From contig NZ_JACCFM010000001.1 of assembly GCF_013410665.1 (NCBI RefSeq), positions 620,001 to 684,000 of the forward strand: a stretch of DNA of 64,000 nt, given 5' to 3'. The notes beneath the pieces are model-generated. The model was not told the DNA's origin, ran no database searches, and saw nothing but the letters and a program-made list of their open reading frames with translations. Of this stretch, positions 34,361-44,474 are shown piece by piece. This DNA is from Leifsonia psychrotolerans (GTDB lineage Bacteria > Actinomycetota > Actinomycetes > Actinomycetales > Microbacteriaceae). A program made the position numbers and the translations under genes. Position 1 is the first letter of the stretch, and every line of letters starts with the position of its first letter.

Positions 34361-35314
34361 ATGGACCTTAACGACATTCACACCCCGGTATTGCTGGAGC
34401 GTTGCGTCGAACTTCTCACCCCCGCACTCGACAAGCCCGGCGCGGTTCTTGTCGACGCCACACTCGGTATGGCTGGTCATGCCGAGGCGTTTCTGACCCG
34501 GTTTCCCGGCCTCACTCTCGTCGGACTCGACCGGGACCTCGACGCCCTCGCCATCGCTCGGGAACGTCTGACGCCTTTCGCGGACCGCATCCACCTCGTG
34601 CACACCGTGTACGACGGCATCGGTGACGCTCTCGACTCGCTCGGCATCGACGAAGTCGATGGCGTTCTGTTCGACCTCGGTGTCTCGTCACTGCAACTCG
34701 ACCGTGTCGAACGTGGCTTCTCGTATTCGAAAGACGCGCCACTTGACATGCGCATGGACAGCACGTCGCTTCTGACGGCGGAGGTGATCCTCGCCGAGTA
34801 CAGCGAGCAGGATCTGCGGCGCATCTTCAAGGAGTACGGCGAGGAGAAGCTGGCTGCCCGTTATGCCCAAGCCATTGTCGCGGCCCGGATCGACACACCG
34901 TTCGTGCGATCGGCCCAGCTCGTCGAGGTGATCACCGCGGTGACACCGGTTGCCGTTCAGCGTCAAGGGCACCCGGCCAAACGGGTGTTCCAGGCCCTTC
35001 GCATCGAGGTTAACCAGGAATTGGCCGTGCTGGAACGTGCGATTCCGGCCGCCATGGAGGCCGTTGCCGTCAACGGACGCATCGTGGTGATGGCCTACCA
35101 ATCTCTTGAAGACCGCATCGTCAAGCGTGCGTTCGCAGCGGCATCCAGCTCGAGCGCGCCCGCGGGCCTGCCGATCGAGCTCCCCGAGCACAAACCGGTG
35201 TTCTCCCTCGTGATTCGAGGTGCCGAGCTGGCTTCCGGCGACGAGAAAGCAGTCAATCCTCGAGCGACGCCCGTGCGCTTGCGTGCAGCCCAGCGCATCC
35301 GGAGAGCAGAATGA
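34361..35314 (+). CDS. rsmH: 16S rRNA (cytosine-1402-N4) methyltransferase RsmH
   Basis: A 317-residue S-adenosylmethionine-dependent methyltransferase (formerly MraW). [36 protein letters not shown] and [11 protein letters not shown] are the standard motifs (usual form FDLGVSSPQLD). ATG 34361 matches the common N-terminus but has no strong ribosome site; ATG 34316 is an in-frame alternative. It modifies the decoding centre of the small ribosomal subunit. It overlaps the next gene by four bases. Confidence 0.95.
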   Translation: MDLNDIHTPVLLERCVELLTPALDKPGAVLVDATLGMAGHAEAFLTRFPGLTLVGLDRDLDALAIARERLTPFADRIHLVHTVYDGIGDALDSLGIDEVDGVLFDLGVSSLQLDRVERGFSYSKDAPLDMRMDSTSLLTAEVILAEYSEQDLRRIFKEYGEEKLAARYAQAIVAARIDTPFVRSAQLVEVITAVTPVAVQRQGHPAKRVFQALRIEVNQELAVLERAIPAAMEAVAVNGRIVVMAYQSLEDRIVKRAFAAASSSSAPAGLPIELPEHKPVFSLVIRGAELASGDEKAVNPRATPVRLRAAQRIRRAE

Positions 35315-35925
35315 GCGACAACCTCGCCCGGGTGATGCGCCCGGCAGCGCTTCCCGAGCACACGATCGACCACGGCCCGGCCCAACGACAGCTTCACATC
35401 GTCACCACGCGCAGCCAGCGCAAGGCACGTCCGCGCATCATCTATGCGTTCACCGCGATCACCGGAATTGTCGTCATCATCTGCGTGCAGCTGCTGGTGA
35501 GTGTCGGGGTATCCCAGGGCGCCTACCAGATCTCGTCGTTGCAGAACGCCCAGGTCGAACTGAGCCGGACTGCCGAGAGTGTGCGTGAAAACCTCGTGCG
35601 CGTGTCGTCACCGCAGGCGCTGTCCGCGAACGCCGAGGCGTTGGGGATGGTCAGCAACTCGAACCCGGTCTACCTGCGTCTCTCCGATGGCGCCGTGCTC
35701 GGTGCGCCGAGCGCGGCAACCGCAAGCGGTGTCAAGGCCGCCGCGCTCGTGCCGAACTCGTTGTTGGTCGGGATGCCACTCGTGACCCAGATTCCGCAGA
35801 CTGACGTACCTGTCGCGGGGCCCGCTCCGAGCCCCGCTGGCGCTACAGCCCCTGCCCCTGCCCCGGCCCCGGTTGCGCCAGCGCCACCGACCGGCGGTGG
35901 ATTGCCGACACCCACGACCCGCTAA
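35311..35925 (+). CDS. ftsL: FtsL-like septum protein with proline-rich C-terminal tail
   Basis: A 204-residue single-pass membrane protein between rsmH and ftsI, the fixed place of ftsL. A cytoplasmic segment is followed by a membrane helix ([21 protein letters not shown], about 44-64) and an outside helix ([21 protein letters not shown]) of the FtsL/DivIC type. From about 150 on there is a Pro/Ala-rich tail ending in PTTR, beyond the usual FtsL length of about 100-120. FtsL with FtsB and FtsQ activates FtsWI. Confidence 0.82.
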   Translation: MSDNLARVMRPAALPEHTIDHGPAQRQLHIVTTRSQRKARPRIIYAFTAITGIVVIICVQLLVSVGVSQGAYQISSLQNAQVELSRTAESVRENLVRVSSPQALSANAEALGMVSNSNPVYLRLSDGAVLGAPSAATASGVKAAALVPNSLLVGMPLVTQIPQTDVPVAGPAPSPAGATAPAPAPAPVAPAPPTGGGLPTPTTR

Positions 35926-35928
35926 CCC

Positions 35929-37713
35929 ATGAGATCTGCAAACACCATCTCTCAGCGGCGACGCATTTTTAGCACAATCGTGCTGCTCTTCGTCATCATC
36001 GTCGTTTTCGTGGTCAAGCTCGTCGACATCCAGGTGGTGCGTGCCGATACGCTCAGCGCCGACTCGGTCGGGAACCGGTCGATCGAAGTGCCGGTTTACG
36101 GCGCACGAGGTGACATTCGAGCGGCCGACGGCACGGTGCTGGCCGGCACAGTGATGCGCTATGAGGTCAACCTGTCGCCGAAAATGGCCGTCGAGCCCAT
36201 CGAACGCACGGTCAACAAGAAGGACGTGAAGATTCCGCTGGCCGAATCTGCGGCGGCGATCGGTGCGATCACGGGTCAGACCCCGGAGGCGATCGTGGCG
36301 ATCATCTCGACGGCGTTGGCCGACAACCCGAAGTCGGACTGGGCGTCGGTCGAGAAGGCCGTGGATGTCGACACCTACCGGGCGCTTGACGCACTCGATA
36401 TCCCCTGGCTGACCTTCAAGAAGCACCCGAGTCGGTCTTACCCGAACGGGGCGGTCGCCGGAAACCTCGTCGGCTTCGTCTCGGGGGAGGGGGAAGCGCA
36501 GGCGGGTCTGGAACTCGGTCAGGACTCGTGTCTGGCCAGCACCAACGGTGAAGAGACCTATGAACGAAGCGCCGACGGCGTTCCGTTGCCCGGCAGCACG
36601 GTCACCACGAAGGCGGCGAAAGACGGCGGCACGATCGTGACGACAATTGACTCAGATCTGCAGTGGTTCGCCGCGCAGGCTCTCGCGGCGCAGGCCCAGA
36701 AGACCGGGGCGGCGTGGGGCAACGTCATCGTTCAGGAAGTGACAACCGGCAAACTCGTCGCCGTGGCCGACTATCCGGCGGTCGACCCGAACAATATCGA
36801 TGGCACGCCCAATCCCGACGACCGTGGTTCCCGGGCTTTCACCGCCTCCTATGAACCGGGCTCTACCTTCAAGGCGCTCACTGCGGCATCCGTGCTGGAT
36901 GCCGGCCTGGCCAGTGTCGACTCCCACGTCGTCGCTCCCTACCGCTATATTCCGGCCAACGGCGCCGACATCAACGACAGCTCGATCCACGGAGACCTGA
37001 ATCTCACCCTCACCGGCGTGCTGATCGAATCGTCGAACACCGGCATGTCGAAGTTCGGTGAATTGCTCAGCGAGAAGCAGCGCTACGACTACATGACGGC
37101 GTTCGGGGTCGGCACTGAGAGCGAAGCCGGCTTCCTGGCCGAAGACTCGGGCATTCTTCACCCGTGGGAAGACTGGGACAACCAGACCGACTACGCGACA
37201 ATGTTCGGGCAGGGTCTGACCACGACAGCGGTTCAGTCCGCGAGCATCTACCAGACGATCGCCAACGGAGGCGTGCGCATGCCCGTGCAGTTGGTCGCCG
37301 GCTGTACGCACGCCGACGGAACGGTGACCGACGTGCCAGCGGCAGCCGGACGGCAGGTCGTCTCGGCGTCGGCCGCACGCAGTACCGCAGACATGCTGGA
37401 GATGGTCTATCAGCAGGGTTGGCTGGCAGACACCTGGAAGATTCCCGGATACCGCGTTGCCGCAAAGACCGGAACGGCGCAGATGTCGAATGGCGACGGT
37501 AGCTATTCCAAGGGCTACATCGTGTCGGTGACCGGGTTCGCGCCGGCTGATGCTCCGAAGTATGTCGTTTCGGTGACACTGGCAGATCCTGTTAACATGA
37601 ATACGTCTGCCGCACCGGCTCCGATCTTCCAAGAGGTCATGAGTCAGGTGCTGAAGAAGTATCGGGCAGTTCCCTCAGGCGCTCCTGCACCTGCACTCCC
37701 TGCCACCTGGTAA
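35929..37713 (+). CDS. ftsI: FtsI, septal peptidoglycan transpeptidase (PBP class B)
   Basis: A 594-residue class B penicillin-binding protein. One N-terminal membrane helix (FSTIVLLFVIIVVFVVKL) is followed by the dimerisation domain and the transpeptidase with its three catalytic motifs: SxxK at Ser312-Lys315 (GSTFK), SxN (SSNTG) and KTGTAQ near residue 510. It crosslinks septal peptidoglycan, working with FtsW encoded downstream. It lies three bases after ftsL and 12 bases before murE. Confidence 0.96.
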   Translation: MRSANTISQRRRIFSTIVLLFVIIVVFVVKLVDIQVVRADTLSADSVGNRSIEVPVYGARGDIRAADGTVLAGTVMRYEVNLSPKMAVEPIERTVNKKDVKIPLAESAAAIGAITGQTPEAIVAIISTALADNPKSDWASVEKAVDVDTYRALDALDIPWLTFKKHPSRSYPNGAVAGNLVGFVSGEGEAQAGLELGQDSCLASTNGEETYERSADGVPLPGSTVTTKAAKDGGTIVTTIDSDLQWFAAQALAAQAQKTGAAWGNVIVQEVTTGKLVAVADYPAVDPNNIDGTPNPDDRGSRAFTASYEPGSTFKALTAASVLDAGLASVDSHVVAPYRYIPANGADINDSSIHGDLNLTLTGVLIESSNTGMSKFGELLSEKQRYDYMTAFGVGTESEAGFLAEDSGILHPWEDWDNQTDYATMFGQGLTTTAVQSASIYQTIANGGVRMPVQLVAGCTHADGTVTDVPAAAGRQVVSASAARSTADMLEMVYQQGWLADTWKIPGYRVAAKTGTAQMSNGDGSYSKGYIVSVTGFAPADAPKYVVSVTLADPVNMNTSAAPAPIFQEVMSQVLKKYRAVPSGAPAPALPATW

Positions 37714-37725
37714 GAAAGCGAGCCT

Positions 37726-39270
37726 GTGACCAACTCGGCGCCCTCGGCTCTTCGCCCACAGCATCCGGTACCCCGGTCGCTGTCGGGACTTGTCGAAGAA
37801 TTCAACCTCGATCTGCGCGATGACATCGACGGACTCGAAGTAACCGGTGTGAGCCTCAGCTCACGCACGGTTCAACCCGGCGACCTCTACGTGGGTGTTC
37901 CCGGTCGCAATAGCCACGGCGCGACATTCGCAGCCGGAGCGGCCGAGGCGGGGGCCGTTGCCATCCTCACCGATCCCGCTGGTGCAGAGCTCGCCGCCCA
38001 CGCAGGCCTGCCCATTGTGGTGACTCCGGATGCCCGGGCTGCATTAGGCGCTGTTTCGGCGTGGATCTACCGCACCGACGAAAACCCGGCGACGCTGTTT
38101 GCCGTCACCGGTACCAACGGCAAGACCAGCGTGGTCTATCTCTTGAGCGCCATCCTGAACCAACTCGGCATCGTCTCGGGTCTCACCTCTACCGCAGAAC
38201 GCCGAATCGGCGACATCGCGGTGACGAGCAACCTGACGACACCGGAGGCCAGCGAACTCCACGCGCTGCTCGCGCGCATGCGCGAGGCCGAGGTCCGTGC
38301 CGTCGGCATCGAGGTGAGCGCGCAGGCTCTCAGCCGCCACCGCGTCGACGGACTCGTCTTCGACGTGGCCGGCTTCACCAACCTGAGCCATGACCACCTC
38401 GACGACTATGACGCCATGGAGGACTACTTTCAGGCCAAGCTCGAGCTGTTTTCACCCGACAGGTCCCGTCGCGGCGTGGTGACCGTCGACTCGGACTGGG
38501 GCCGTCGTATCGTCGATGAGTGCCGCATTCCGGTGACTACCCTGACCACCCGCGACGACGTCGATGCCGACTGGCGGATGCGTGTCGTCGCCGAGAGCGC
38601 ACTGTTCACCGAATTCGTGCTCGAGGGCCCCGACGGGCGTCGTCTCACCGCGCGCGTTCCGCTGCTCGGCTGGTATATGGCGGCCAACGCGGTACTCGCG
38701 ATCGTGATGCTTGTCGAGTCGGGCTTCGATCTCGGGGCTATCGAGCACGCCCTGGGTCGCGATGGTGGCATTGACGCCTATATCCCGGGCCGGGCCGAGC
38801 GCGTTTCGGGCGATCGGGGACCGCTCGTCTACATCGACTACGGACATAGCCCTGACGCCTTTCTCAACACCCTCGAAGCCATTCGGAAGTTCACGCCCGG
38901 CCGCGTGATCATGGTCTTCGGCGCCGACGGCGACCGCGACACCACGAAGCGCGCCGAGATGGGCGCGATCGCCGCCCGCGGCGCGGATGTCGTCGTAATC
39001 ACCGACTTCCACCCCCGTTTCGAGGATCCCGCTGCAATACGCGCCACACTGATCGCCGGTGCGCGCGAGGCCGTTCCCGACCGGGAGGTGCACGAGGTCG
39101 CGGACCCGCGCACCGCGTTCCGCACGGCCCTCGCGCTGGCCCAGGAGGGGGACTCGATTCTCTACGCCGGCCCCGGTCACGAGGATTACCACGAGGTGGC
39201 CGGAGTGAAGATTCCCTATTCTGCACGCGACGACGCACGAGCGGCGCTGCGCGAAGCCGGGTGGTTGTAA
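37726..39270 (+). CDS. murE: MurE, UDP-MurNAc-tripeptide ligase
   Basis: A 514-residue Mur ligase. The ATP loop VTGTNGKTS (about 127-135) and the substrate stretch TSNLTTPEA are clear. In the third-residue-selecting motif, enzymes for meso-diaminopimelate carry DNPR; here it is DFHPRFEDP (residues 427-435), with the Arg kept and the Asn replaced by His. Microbacteriaceae often have B-type peptidoglycan with unusual diamino acids, so the amino acid added is uncertain. It is followed directly by murF. Confidence 0.93.
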   Translation: MTNSAPSALRPQHPVPRSLSGLVEEFNLDLRDDIDGLEVTGVSLSSRTVQPGDLYVGVPGRNSHGATFAAGAAEAGAVAILTDPAGAELAAHAGLPIVVTPDARAALGAVSAWIYRTDENPATLFAVTGTNGKTSVVYLLSAILNQLGIVSGLTSTAERRIGDIAVTSNLTTPEASELHALLARMREAEVRAVGIEVSAQALSRHRVDGLVFDVAGFTNLSHDHLDDYDAMEDYFQAKLELFSPDRSRRGVVTVDSDWGRRIVDECRIPVTTLTTRDDVDADWRMRVVAESALFTEFVLEGPDGRRLTARVPLLGWYMAANAVLAIVMLVESGFDLGAIEHALGRDGGIDAYIPGRAERVSGDRGPLVYIDYGHSPDAFLNTLEAIRKFTPGRVIMVFGADGDRDTTKRAEMGAIAARGADVVVITDFHPRFEDPAAIRATLIAGAREAVPDREVHEVADPRTAFRTALALAQEGDSILYAGPGHEDYHEVAGVKIPYSARDDARAALREAGWL

Positions 39271-40701
39271 ATGATTTCTCTCACTCTGACCGAGATCGCC
39301 GCCGCCACCGGTGGCACGCTGTACCTGGATCGCTCCGCTCTCACCGAGTCCGATCGTGTCGCCGGATCGGTGCACACGGACTCCCGCGAGATCGTGCCGG
39401 GCGCCATCTTCGTGGCCAAGCCCGGTGAGTTCACCGACGGGCATCTCTTCGCACCCACGGCGCTCGAGCGGGGCGCGGCTCTGCTCATCGTCGAACGGGT
39501 TCTCGACCTTCCCGTGGCGCAGCTCATCGTGCCGGACTCGGTCACGGCGCTCGGCGATCTGGCGACCGAGGTCGTCGCGCGGGTGCGCGGCCTCGGCCGG
39601 TTGAAGATCGTCGGCGTGACCGGCTCCAACGGCAAGACCACCACCAAGAACCTGATCCGAGCCGTTCTGGAACGCGTGGGGCCGACAATTGCGGCCCGCG
39701 CCTCATTCAACAACGAGGTCGGCGCGCCGCTGACCATGCTCGAACTCACCGAAGAGACTCGTTTTCTCGTCGCCGAGATGGGAGCCAGCGGCGTCGGCGA
39801 AATCGCCCGACTCGTGGCCATGGCCCGCCCCGACATCGGGATCGTGCTGAAGGTCGGCCTCGCACACGCCGGTGAATTCGGCGGCATCGAGTCGACAGTG
39901 CGGGCTAAGACTGAAATGGTCACCGATCTGCTGTCGACGGATGTCGCGGTGCTGAACGCCGATGACCCGCGTGTCACCGGCATGGCCGAGCACACCGCGG
40001 CCCGGGTCGCCTGGTTCGGGATCGACAGCCCGTTGGTCGCACCGGGCACGGGAGGCGTTCGAGCCACCGACGTGCACGCTTCCGCGGCCGGCACCACGTT
40101 CGTTCTGCACCTCGCCGATGGATCGCACCGCCCGGTGAGCTTCAAGGTTCTCGGGGAGCACCACGTCATGAACGCACTGGCCGCGGCATCCGCGTGCGAG
40201 ATTCTCGGCGTGGCGATCGACGACATTGTTGACGCGTTGGAATCGGTGCAGACCGCCGAGCGATGGCGCATGGAAGTGATGGGGGGCCGTGATGGTGTGA
40301 CAATCATCAACGACGCCTACAACGCGAGCCCCGATTCGATGACCGCCGCTCTGAAGACACTCGCCCAGATTGCAACGCCGGGTCAGCGCACCATCGCCGT
40401 GCTCGGCGAGATGAGCGAATTGGGGGAGTTGGCGGGCGAAGAACACGACCGCATCGGCCTGCTCGCCGTGCGCCTGAACATCTCCCAGGTTGTCGTCGTG
40501 GGCGCAGCTGCCCGCCGCATGCACATCAGTACGATCAACGAAGGGTCCTGGGACGGCGAATCCGTCTTCGCCGACACGCCGGATGACGCCTTTGAACTCC
40601 TGCACAACACTGTGAAACCGGGGGATCTCATTCTCGTCAAGTCGTCGAATTCGGCAGGGTTGCGCTTCTTGGGCGACCGGCTGGGAGAATTGTTCTCGTG
40701 A
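39271..40701 (+). CDS. murF: MurF, UDP-MurNAc-tripeptide:D-Ala-D-Ala ligase
   Basis: A 476-residue Mur ligase starting at the base after the murE stop. It has the MurF-type N-terminal domain ([19 protein letters not shown]), the ATP loop [12 protein letters not shown] (about 114-125), [10 protein letters not shown] and [12 protein letters not shown]. It adds D-Ala-D-Ala to complete the pentapeptide precursor. It overlaps mraY by four bases. Confidence 0.96.
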   Translation: MISLTLTEIAAATGGTLYLDRSALTESDRVAGSVHTDSREIVPGAIFVAKPGEFTDGHLFAPTALERGAALLIVERVLDLPVAQLIVPDSVTALGDLATEVVARVRGLGRLKIVGVTGSNGKTTTKNLIRAVLERVGPTIAARASFNNEVGAPLTMLELTEETRFLVAEMGASGVGEIARLVAMARPDIGIVLKVGLAHAGEFGGIESTVRAKTEMVTDLLSTDVAVLNADDPRVTGMAEHTAARVAWFGIDSPLVAPGTGGVRATDVHASAAGTTFVLHLADGSHRPVSFKVLGEHHVMNALAAASACEILGVAIDDIVDALESVQTAERWRMEVMGGRDGVTIINDAYNASPDSMTAALKTLAQIATPGQRTIAVLGEMSELGELAGEEHDRIGLLAVRLNISQVVVVGAAARRMHISTINEGSWDGESVFADTPDDAFELLHNTVKPGDLILVKSSNSAGLRFLGDRLGELFS

Positions 40702-41789
40702 GAGCCTTATTGATTGCCGGAGCCCTGTCGCTCTGCTTCACTCTCTTCTTGACTCCGCTGTTCATCAAGCTGTTCAAGAAGCTGGGCTGGGGCCAGTTCA
40801 TTCGCGATGACGGTCCCGAGAGCCACCACTCCAAGCGGGGAACCGCGACGATGGGTGGAATCATCATCATCCTCGGCACGCTCGTGAGCTATTTCACCGC
40901 GATGTGGGTCACCGGTGAGCACATTCCCGCCTCGCCGCTGCTCGTGCTCTACATGATGGTCGGGCTCGGGCTCGTGGGTTTCATCGACGACTTCATGAAG
41001 ACGCGCAACCAACGCAGTCTGGGGCTCGGCGGCTGGTCGAAGGTGGCCGGCCAGGTCGTCGTGGCCGGCTCCTTCGCCTGGTTGGCGATCCAATTCCCGA
41101 ACACGCACGGCGTGACTCCGGCCTCGACCCAGATCTCATTTTTGCGTGATTTGCCGATTGACTTCATGGCCCTGGGCATCATCGCCGGAACCATTCTGTT
41201 CATCATTTGGATCTGCCTGCTCGTGACGGCAACATCGAATGCGGTGAACGTGACGGACGGCCTCGACGGGCTCGCCACCGGCGCGTCAATCCTCTCGATC
41301 GGCTCGTTCATCATCATCGGGTTCTGGCAGTCAAACCAGGCCAGGTTTGGCGGCTCAGATCTCGCGGATCTGGCAAAGTCCTACGATGTGCGCGACCCGC
41401 TTGATCTGGCGATCGTCGCCGCGGCGATCGTCGGCGGTCTGATCGGTTTCCTCTGGTGGAACACATCACCGGCGAAGATCTTCCTGGGCGATACCGGTTC
41501 TCTCGCGATCGGTGGAGCGTTGGCCGCGCTGGCTATTCTCAGCCGCACCGAACTGCTTCTCGTTCTGATCGGTGGCCTCTTCGTGATCGAAACCGGTTCT
41601 GTCATTGTGCAGCGGGCGTATTTCAAGATCACCCGCGGTAAACGGATCTTCTTGATGAGCCCCATCCATCATCATTTCGAGCTCAAGGGCTGGGCCGAGG
41701 TGACAGTCGTGGTGAGGTTCTGGATTATCGGCGGACTGCTCGTCGCGGCCGGTGTCGGCACGTTCTACCTGGAATGGCTCTCCCGCTGA
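40698..41789 (+). CDS. mraY: MraY, phospho-MurNAc-pentapeptide translocase
   Basis: A 363-residue polytopic membrane enzyme from GTG 40698 that makes lipid I from UDP-MurNAc-pentapeptide and undecaprenyl phosphate. The conserved cytoplasmic loops are present: [49 protein letters not shown] with the catalytic Asp residues, and [13 protein letters not shown]. It has about ten membrane segments. It shares one base with murD. Confidence 0.97.
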   Translation: MRALLIAGALSLCFTLFLTPLFIKLFKKLGWGQFIRDDGPESHHSKRGTATMGGIIIILGTLVSYFTAMWVTGEHIPASPLLVLYMMVGLGLVGFIDDFMKTRNQRSLGLGGWSKVAGQVVVAGSFAWLAIQFPNTHGVTPASTQISFLRDLPIDFMALGIIAGTILFIIWICLLVTATSNAVNVTDGLDGLATGASILSIGSFIIIGFWQSNQARFGGSDLADLAKSYDVRDPLDLAIVAAAIVGGLIGFLWWNTSPAKIFLGDTGSLAIGGALAALAILSRTELLLVLIGGLFVIETGSVIVQRAYFKITRGKRIFLMSPIHHHFELKGWAEVTVVVRFWIIGGLLVAAGVGTFYLEWLSR

Positions 41790-43294
41790 TGGCTGACATC
41801 CTCGAGAGATTGACGAGCTGGCATGCCGACTGGTCTGGCCTGCGCGTGGCCGTGCTCGGACTCGGTGTGACCGGGTTCGCCGCGGCAGACACTCTCGCCG
41901 AGCTGGGCGCCGACGTTCTCGTCGTGGCCAGCACCCCCGATGAGGAGCGTGCGAAGCTTCTGCCGGTGATCGGTGCGCGACTCGTGCAGCCCTCGGACAC
42001 CGAGATTCCCCCCGAGCTCGTCGACCACCGACCCGAGGTCCTGATCGCGTCGCCGGGATACCACCCCGATCACGCGCTGTTGCTCTGGGCCGCCTCGAAC
42101 GGGATTTCGGTCTGGGGCGACATCGAGTTGGCCTGGCGCCTGCGTGACAAGGTCGGGACGCCGGCCGAATGGATTCTGGTCACCGGAACCAACGGCAAAA
42201 CTACGACCGTGCAGCTGACCGCAAGTATGCTCGCGGCGGCGGGCCATCGCGTCGCGCCGTGCGGCAACATCGGGGTTCCCGTGCTCGATGCCATCCGCGA
42301 CCCTGAGGGCTGGGATGCCCTCGTCGTCGAACTGTCGAGTTACCAGCTTCACCACCTTCCGACACGCGGCCCGGGTGCGCTCATGCCCTGGGCGAGCGTC
42401 TGCCTCAACGTGGCGGACGACCACCTCGACTGGCACGGCTCAGCCGCCGCGTACCGCGCTGCCAAAGCGACTGTCTACGCGAATACACACACGGCCTGCG
42501 TGTACAACAAGGCCGATGCGGCGACCCGCATCATGGTCGAAAATGCCGATGTTCAGGAGGGGGCTCGTGCGATCGGGTTCGACCTGGGCGTGCCGGGGCC
42601 GAGCGACTTCGGTATCGTCGACGGGATTCTCTGCGACAGGGCATTCCTGGCGGAGAGGCAGCAGCAGGCTCTCGAAATCACGACGCTCGCCGACCTGGCT
42701 GCCGCCGGACTCGACGCTCCACACATCGTGGCGAACATTCTTGCGGCCAGTGCGCTGGCCCGTTCCTTCGACGTCTCGCCCGCCGACATCCGCACCGCGC
42801 TGGCCGATTTCAGTCTCGATGCGCACCGCATCGAGATCATCACCGTTGTCGACGATGTGCGCTGGGTCGACGATTCCAAAGCCACTAACCCGCATGCGGC
42901 CGACGCGTCATTGCGCGCCTTCGACTCGGTCGTCTGGCTCGTCGGCGGACTGCTCAAGGGTGTCGACATCGACGATCTGGTGGCCAGCCATGTTCCGCGT
43001 CTGCGGGCCGCCGTCATCATCGGCGTCGACCGCTCGGCGCTGCGCGCGGCATTTGCCCGCCATGCCCCCGAATTGCCGGTGATCGAGATCGACACCACCG
43101 ATTCGGCACTGGTGATGCCGGATGCCGTCAGTGCAGCCGCGTCATTCGCCCGCGCGGGTGACGTGGTGCTGTTGGCACCTGCCTCGGCGTCCATGGACCA
43201 GTTCGCGTCGTATTCGGAACGCGGTCGGTTGTTCGCCCAGGCTGTTCGGAACCACCTCGGAGGTGAGGCGGGTGACGAATCCGCCCGTGACTGA
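41789..43294 (+). CDS. murD: MurD, UDP-MurNAc-L-Ala:D-Glu ligase
   Basis: A 501-residue Mur ligase. ATG 41789 shares its A with the mraY stop. Motifs are GLGVTGFAAADTLAELGADV in the nucleotide-binding N-domain, the ATP loop VTGTNGKTTTVQL (about 131-143), ELSSYQLH and WVDDSKATNPHAA. It adds D-glutamate to UDP-MurNAc-L-Ala. The last 23 bases overlap the start of ftsW. Confidence 0.96.
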   Translation: MADILERLTSWHADWSGLRVAVLGLGVTGFAAADTLAELGADVLVVASTPDEERAKLLPVIGARLVQPSDTEIPPELVDHRPEVLIASPGYHPDHALLLWAASNGISVWGDIELAWRLRDKVGTPAEWILVTGTNGKTTTVQLTASMLAAAGHRVAPCGNIGVPVLDAIRDPEGWDALVVELSSYQLHHLPTRGPGALMPWASVCLNVADDHLDWHGSAAAYRAAKATVYANTHTACVYNKADAATRIMVENADVQEGARAIGFDLGVPGPSDFGIVDGILCDRAFLAERQQQALEITTLADLAAAGLDAPHIVANILAASALARSFDVSPADIRTALADFSLDAHRIEIITVVDDVRWVDDSKATNPHAADASLRAFDSVVWLVGGLLKGVDIDDLVASHVPRLRAAVIIGVDRSALRAAFARHAPELPVIEIDTTDSALVMPDAVSAAASFARAGDVVLLAPASASMDQFASYSERGRLFAQAVRNHLGGEAGDESARD

Positions 43295-44474
43295 GGCCGC
43301 TGGCTCCTCGGCCCGCATCTCACTGGGGCGCGTTTTCCGGGCTGAGTCCGCGAACTATTTTCTTCTGCTCGGCACCACACTGTTCCTTGTCGCCTTCGGC
43401 CTGATCATGGTGCTGTCGTCGTCGTCGGTCGAGTCCTATGTGGGGAAGGCCGGTTTCTTCGGCGGCATCCTGAAACAGGGCGGATTCGCCATTCTCGGGA
43501 TCCCGATGATGTTGGTGGCGAGCCGAATGCCGCCGAAATTCTGGGCACGCATCTCCTGGCCGCTTCTGCTCGCCTCCTGCTTCGCCCAATGCCTCGTGGT
43601 GTTCACCCCGCTCGGCATCGAAATCGGAGGCAACACGAACTGGCTCGCCGTGGGATCGTTCCAGTTCCAGCCCTCGGAGGCGATCAAGGTCGCCCTGGTG
43701 ATCTGGCTCGGCATGATCCTCGCGCAGAAGCAGGACAAGCTCGACGACTGGCGACACATCTACATTCCGGTGTTCGGCGTCGGCGGCGTGGCCATCGGTC
43801 TCGTGCTGATCGGTGGCGACCTCGGCACCGTGATCATCATGGCCAGCTTGCTGTTCGGGGCGCTGGTCTTCGCCGGTGTGCGAATGAAGATGATTCTGCT
43901 GCCGCTCGGTCTCGGCGCCGTGCTTGCGTTGATCGTCGCCGTCTCGAGCTCGAACCGCTTCACCCGCATCATGAGCTTCATCGGGAAGGGCTGCGACGAC
44001 TACACCGGCAAGATTTCCACTGAGTGCTGGCAGCCGCTGCACGGCACCTGGGCCCTGGCCAACGGCGGCATCGGTGGCGTGGGCCTCGGCAATTCGAAAG
44101 CAAAGTGGTCGTGGCTGCCGGCGGCAGACAACGACTACATCTTCGCGATCATCGGCGAGGAACTCGGCCTGATCGGCGCGATCGTCGTGCTGTTCATGTT
44201 CGTGTTGCTCGCCATCTCATTCGTGCGGATCATGCGCGGAAGCACCACCGTGCAGGGGCGAATCTCGACGTCGACCGTCATGGTTTGGATCATCGGGCAG
44301 GCCCTCGTCAACATCGCCGTTGTGCTCGGCCTGCTGCCCGTTCTGGGCGTTCCACTCCCTCTGATCTCCGCCGGTGGCACAGCCCTGCTCACGACGATGC
44401 TGGCGATCGGCATCACGCTGTCGTTCGCCCGCGCCGACAACTCTGCCCACGACCCAGTGAAAGAAACCGCATGA
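43272..44474 (+). CDS. ftsW: FtsW, septal lipid II polymerase (SEDS family)
   Basis: A 400-residue SEDS membrane protein. GTG 43272 lies within murD. About ten membrane segments are seen. Conserved features are GGNTNWLAVGSFQFQPSE (residues about 118-135), GGDLGTV and, near the end, PLPLISAGGTALLTTM. It polymerises lipid II into glycan strands together with FtsI. The ATGA overlap with murG suggests tight coupling. Loss of the family's usual long tail is not evident. Confidence 0.96.
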   Translation: MTNPPVTEAAGSSARISLGRVFRAESANYFLLLGTTLFLVAFGLIMVLSSSSVESYVGKAGFFGGILKQGGFAILGIPMMLVASRMPPKFWARISWPLLLASCFAQCLVVFTPLGIEIGGNTNWLAVGSFQFQPSEAIKVALVIWLGMILAQKQDKLDDWRHIYIPVFGVGGVAIGLVLIGGDLGTVIIMASLLFGALVFAGVRMKMILLPLGLGAVLALIVAVSSSNRFTRIMSFIGKGCDDYTGKISTECWQPLHGTWALANGGIGGVGLGNSKAKWSWLPAADNDYIFAIIGEELGLIGAIVVLFMFVLLAISFVRIMRGSTTVQGRISTSTVMVWIIGQALVNIAVVLGLLPVLGVPLPLISAGGTALLTTMLAIGITLSFARADNSAHDPVKETA

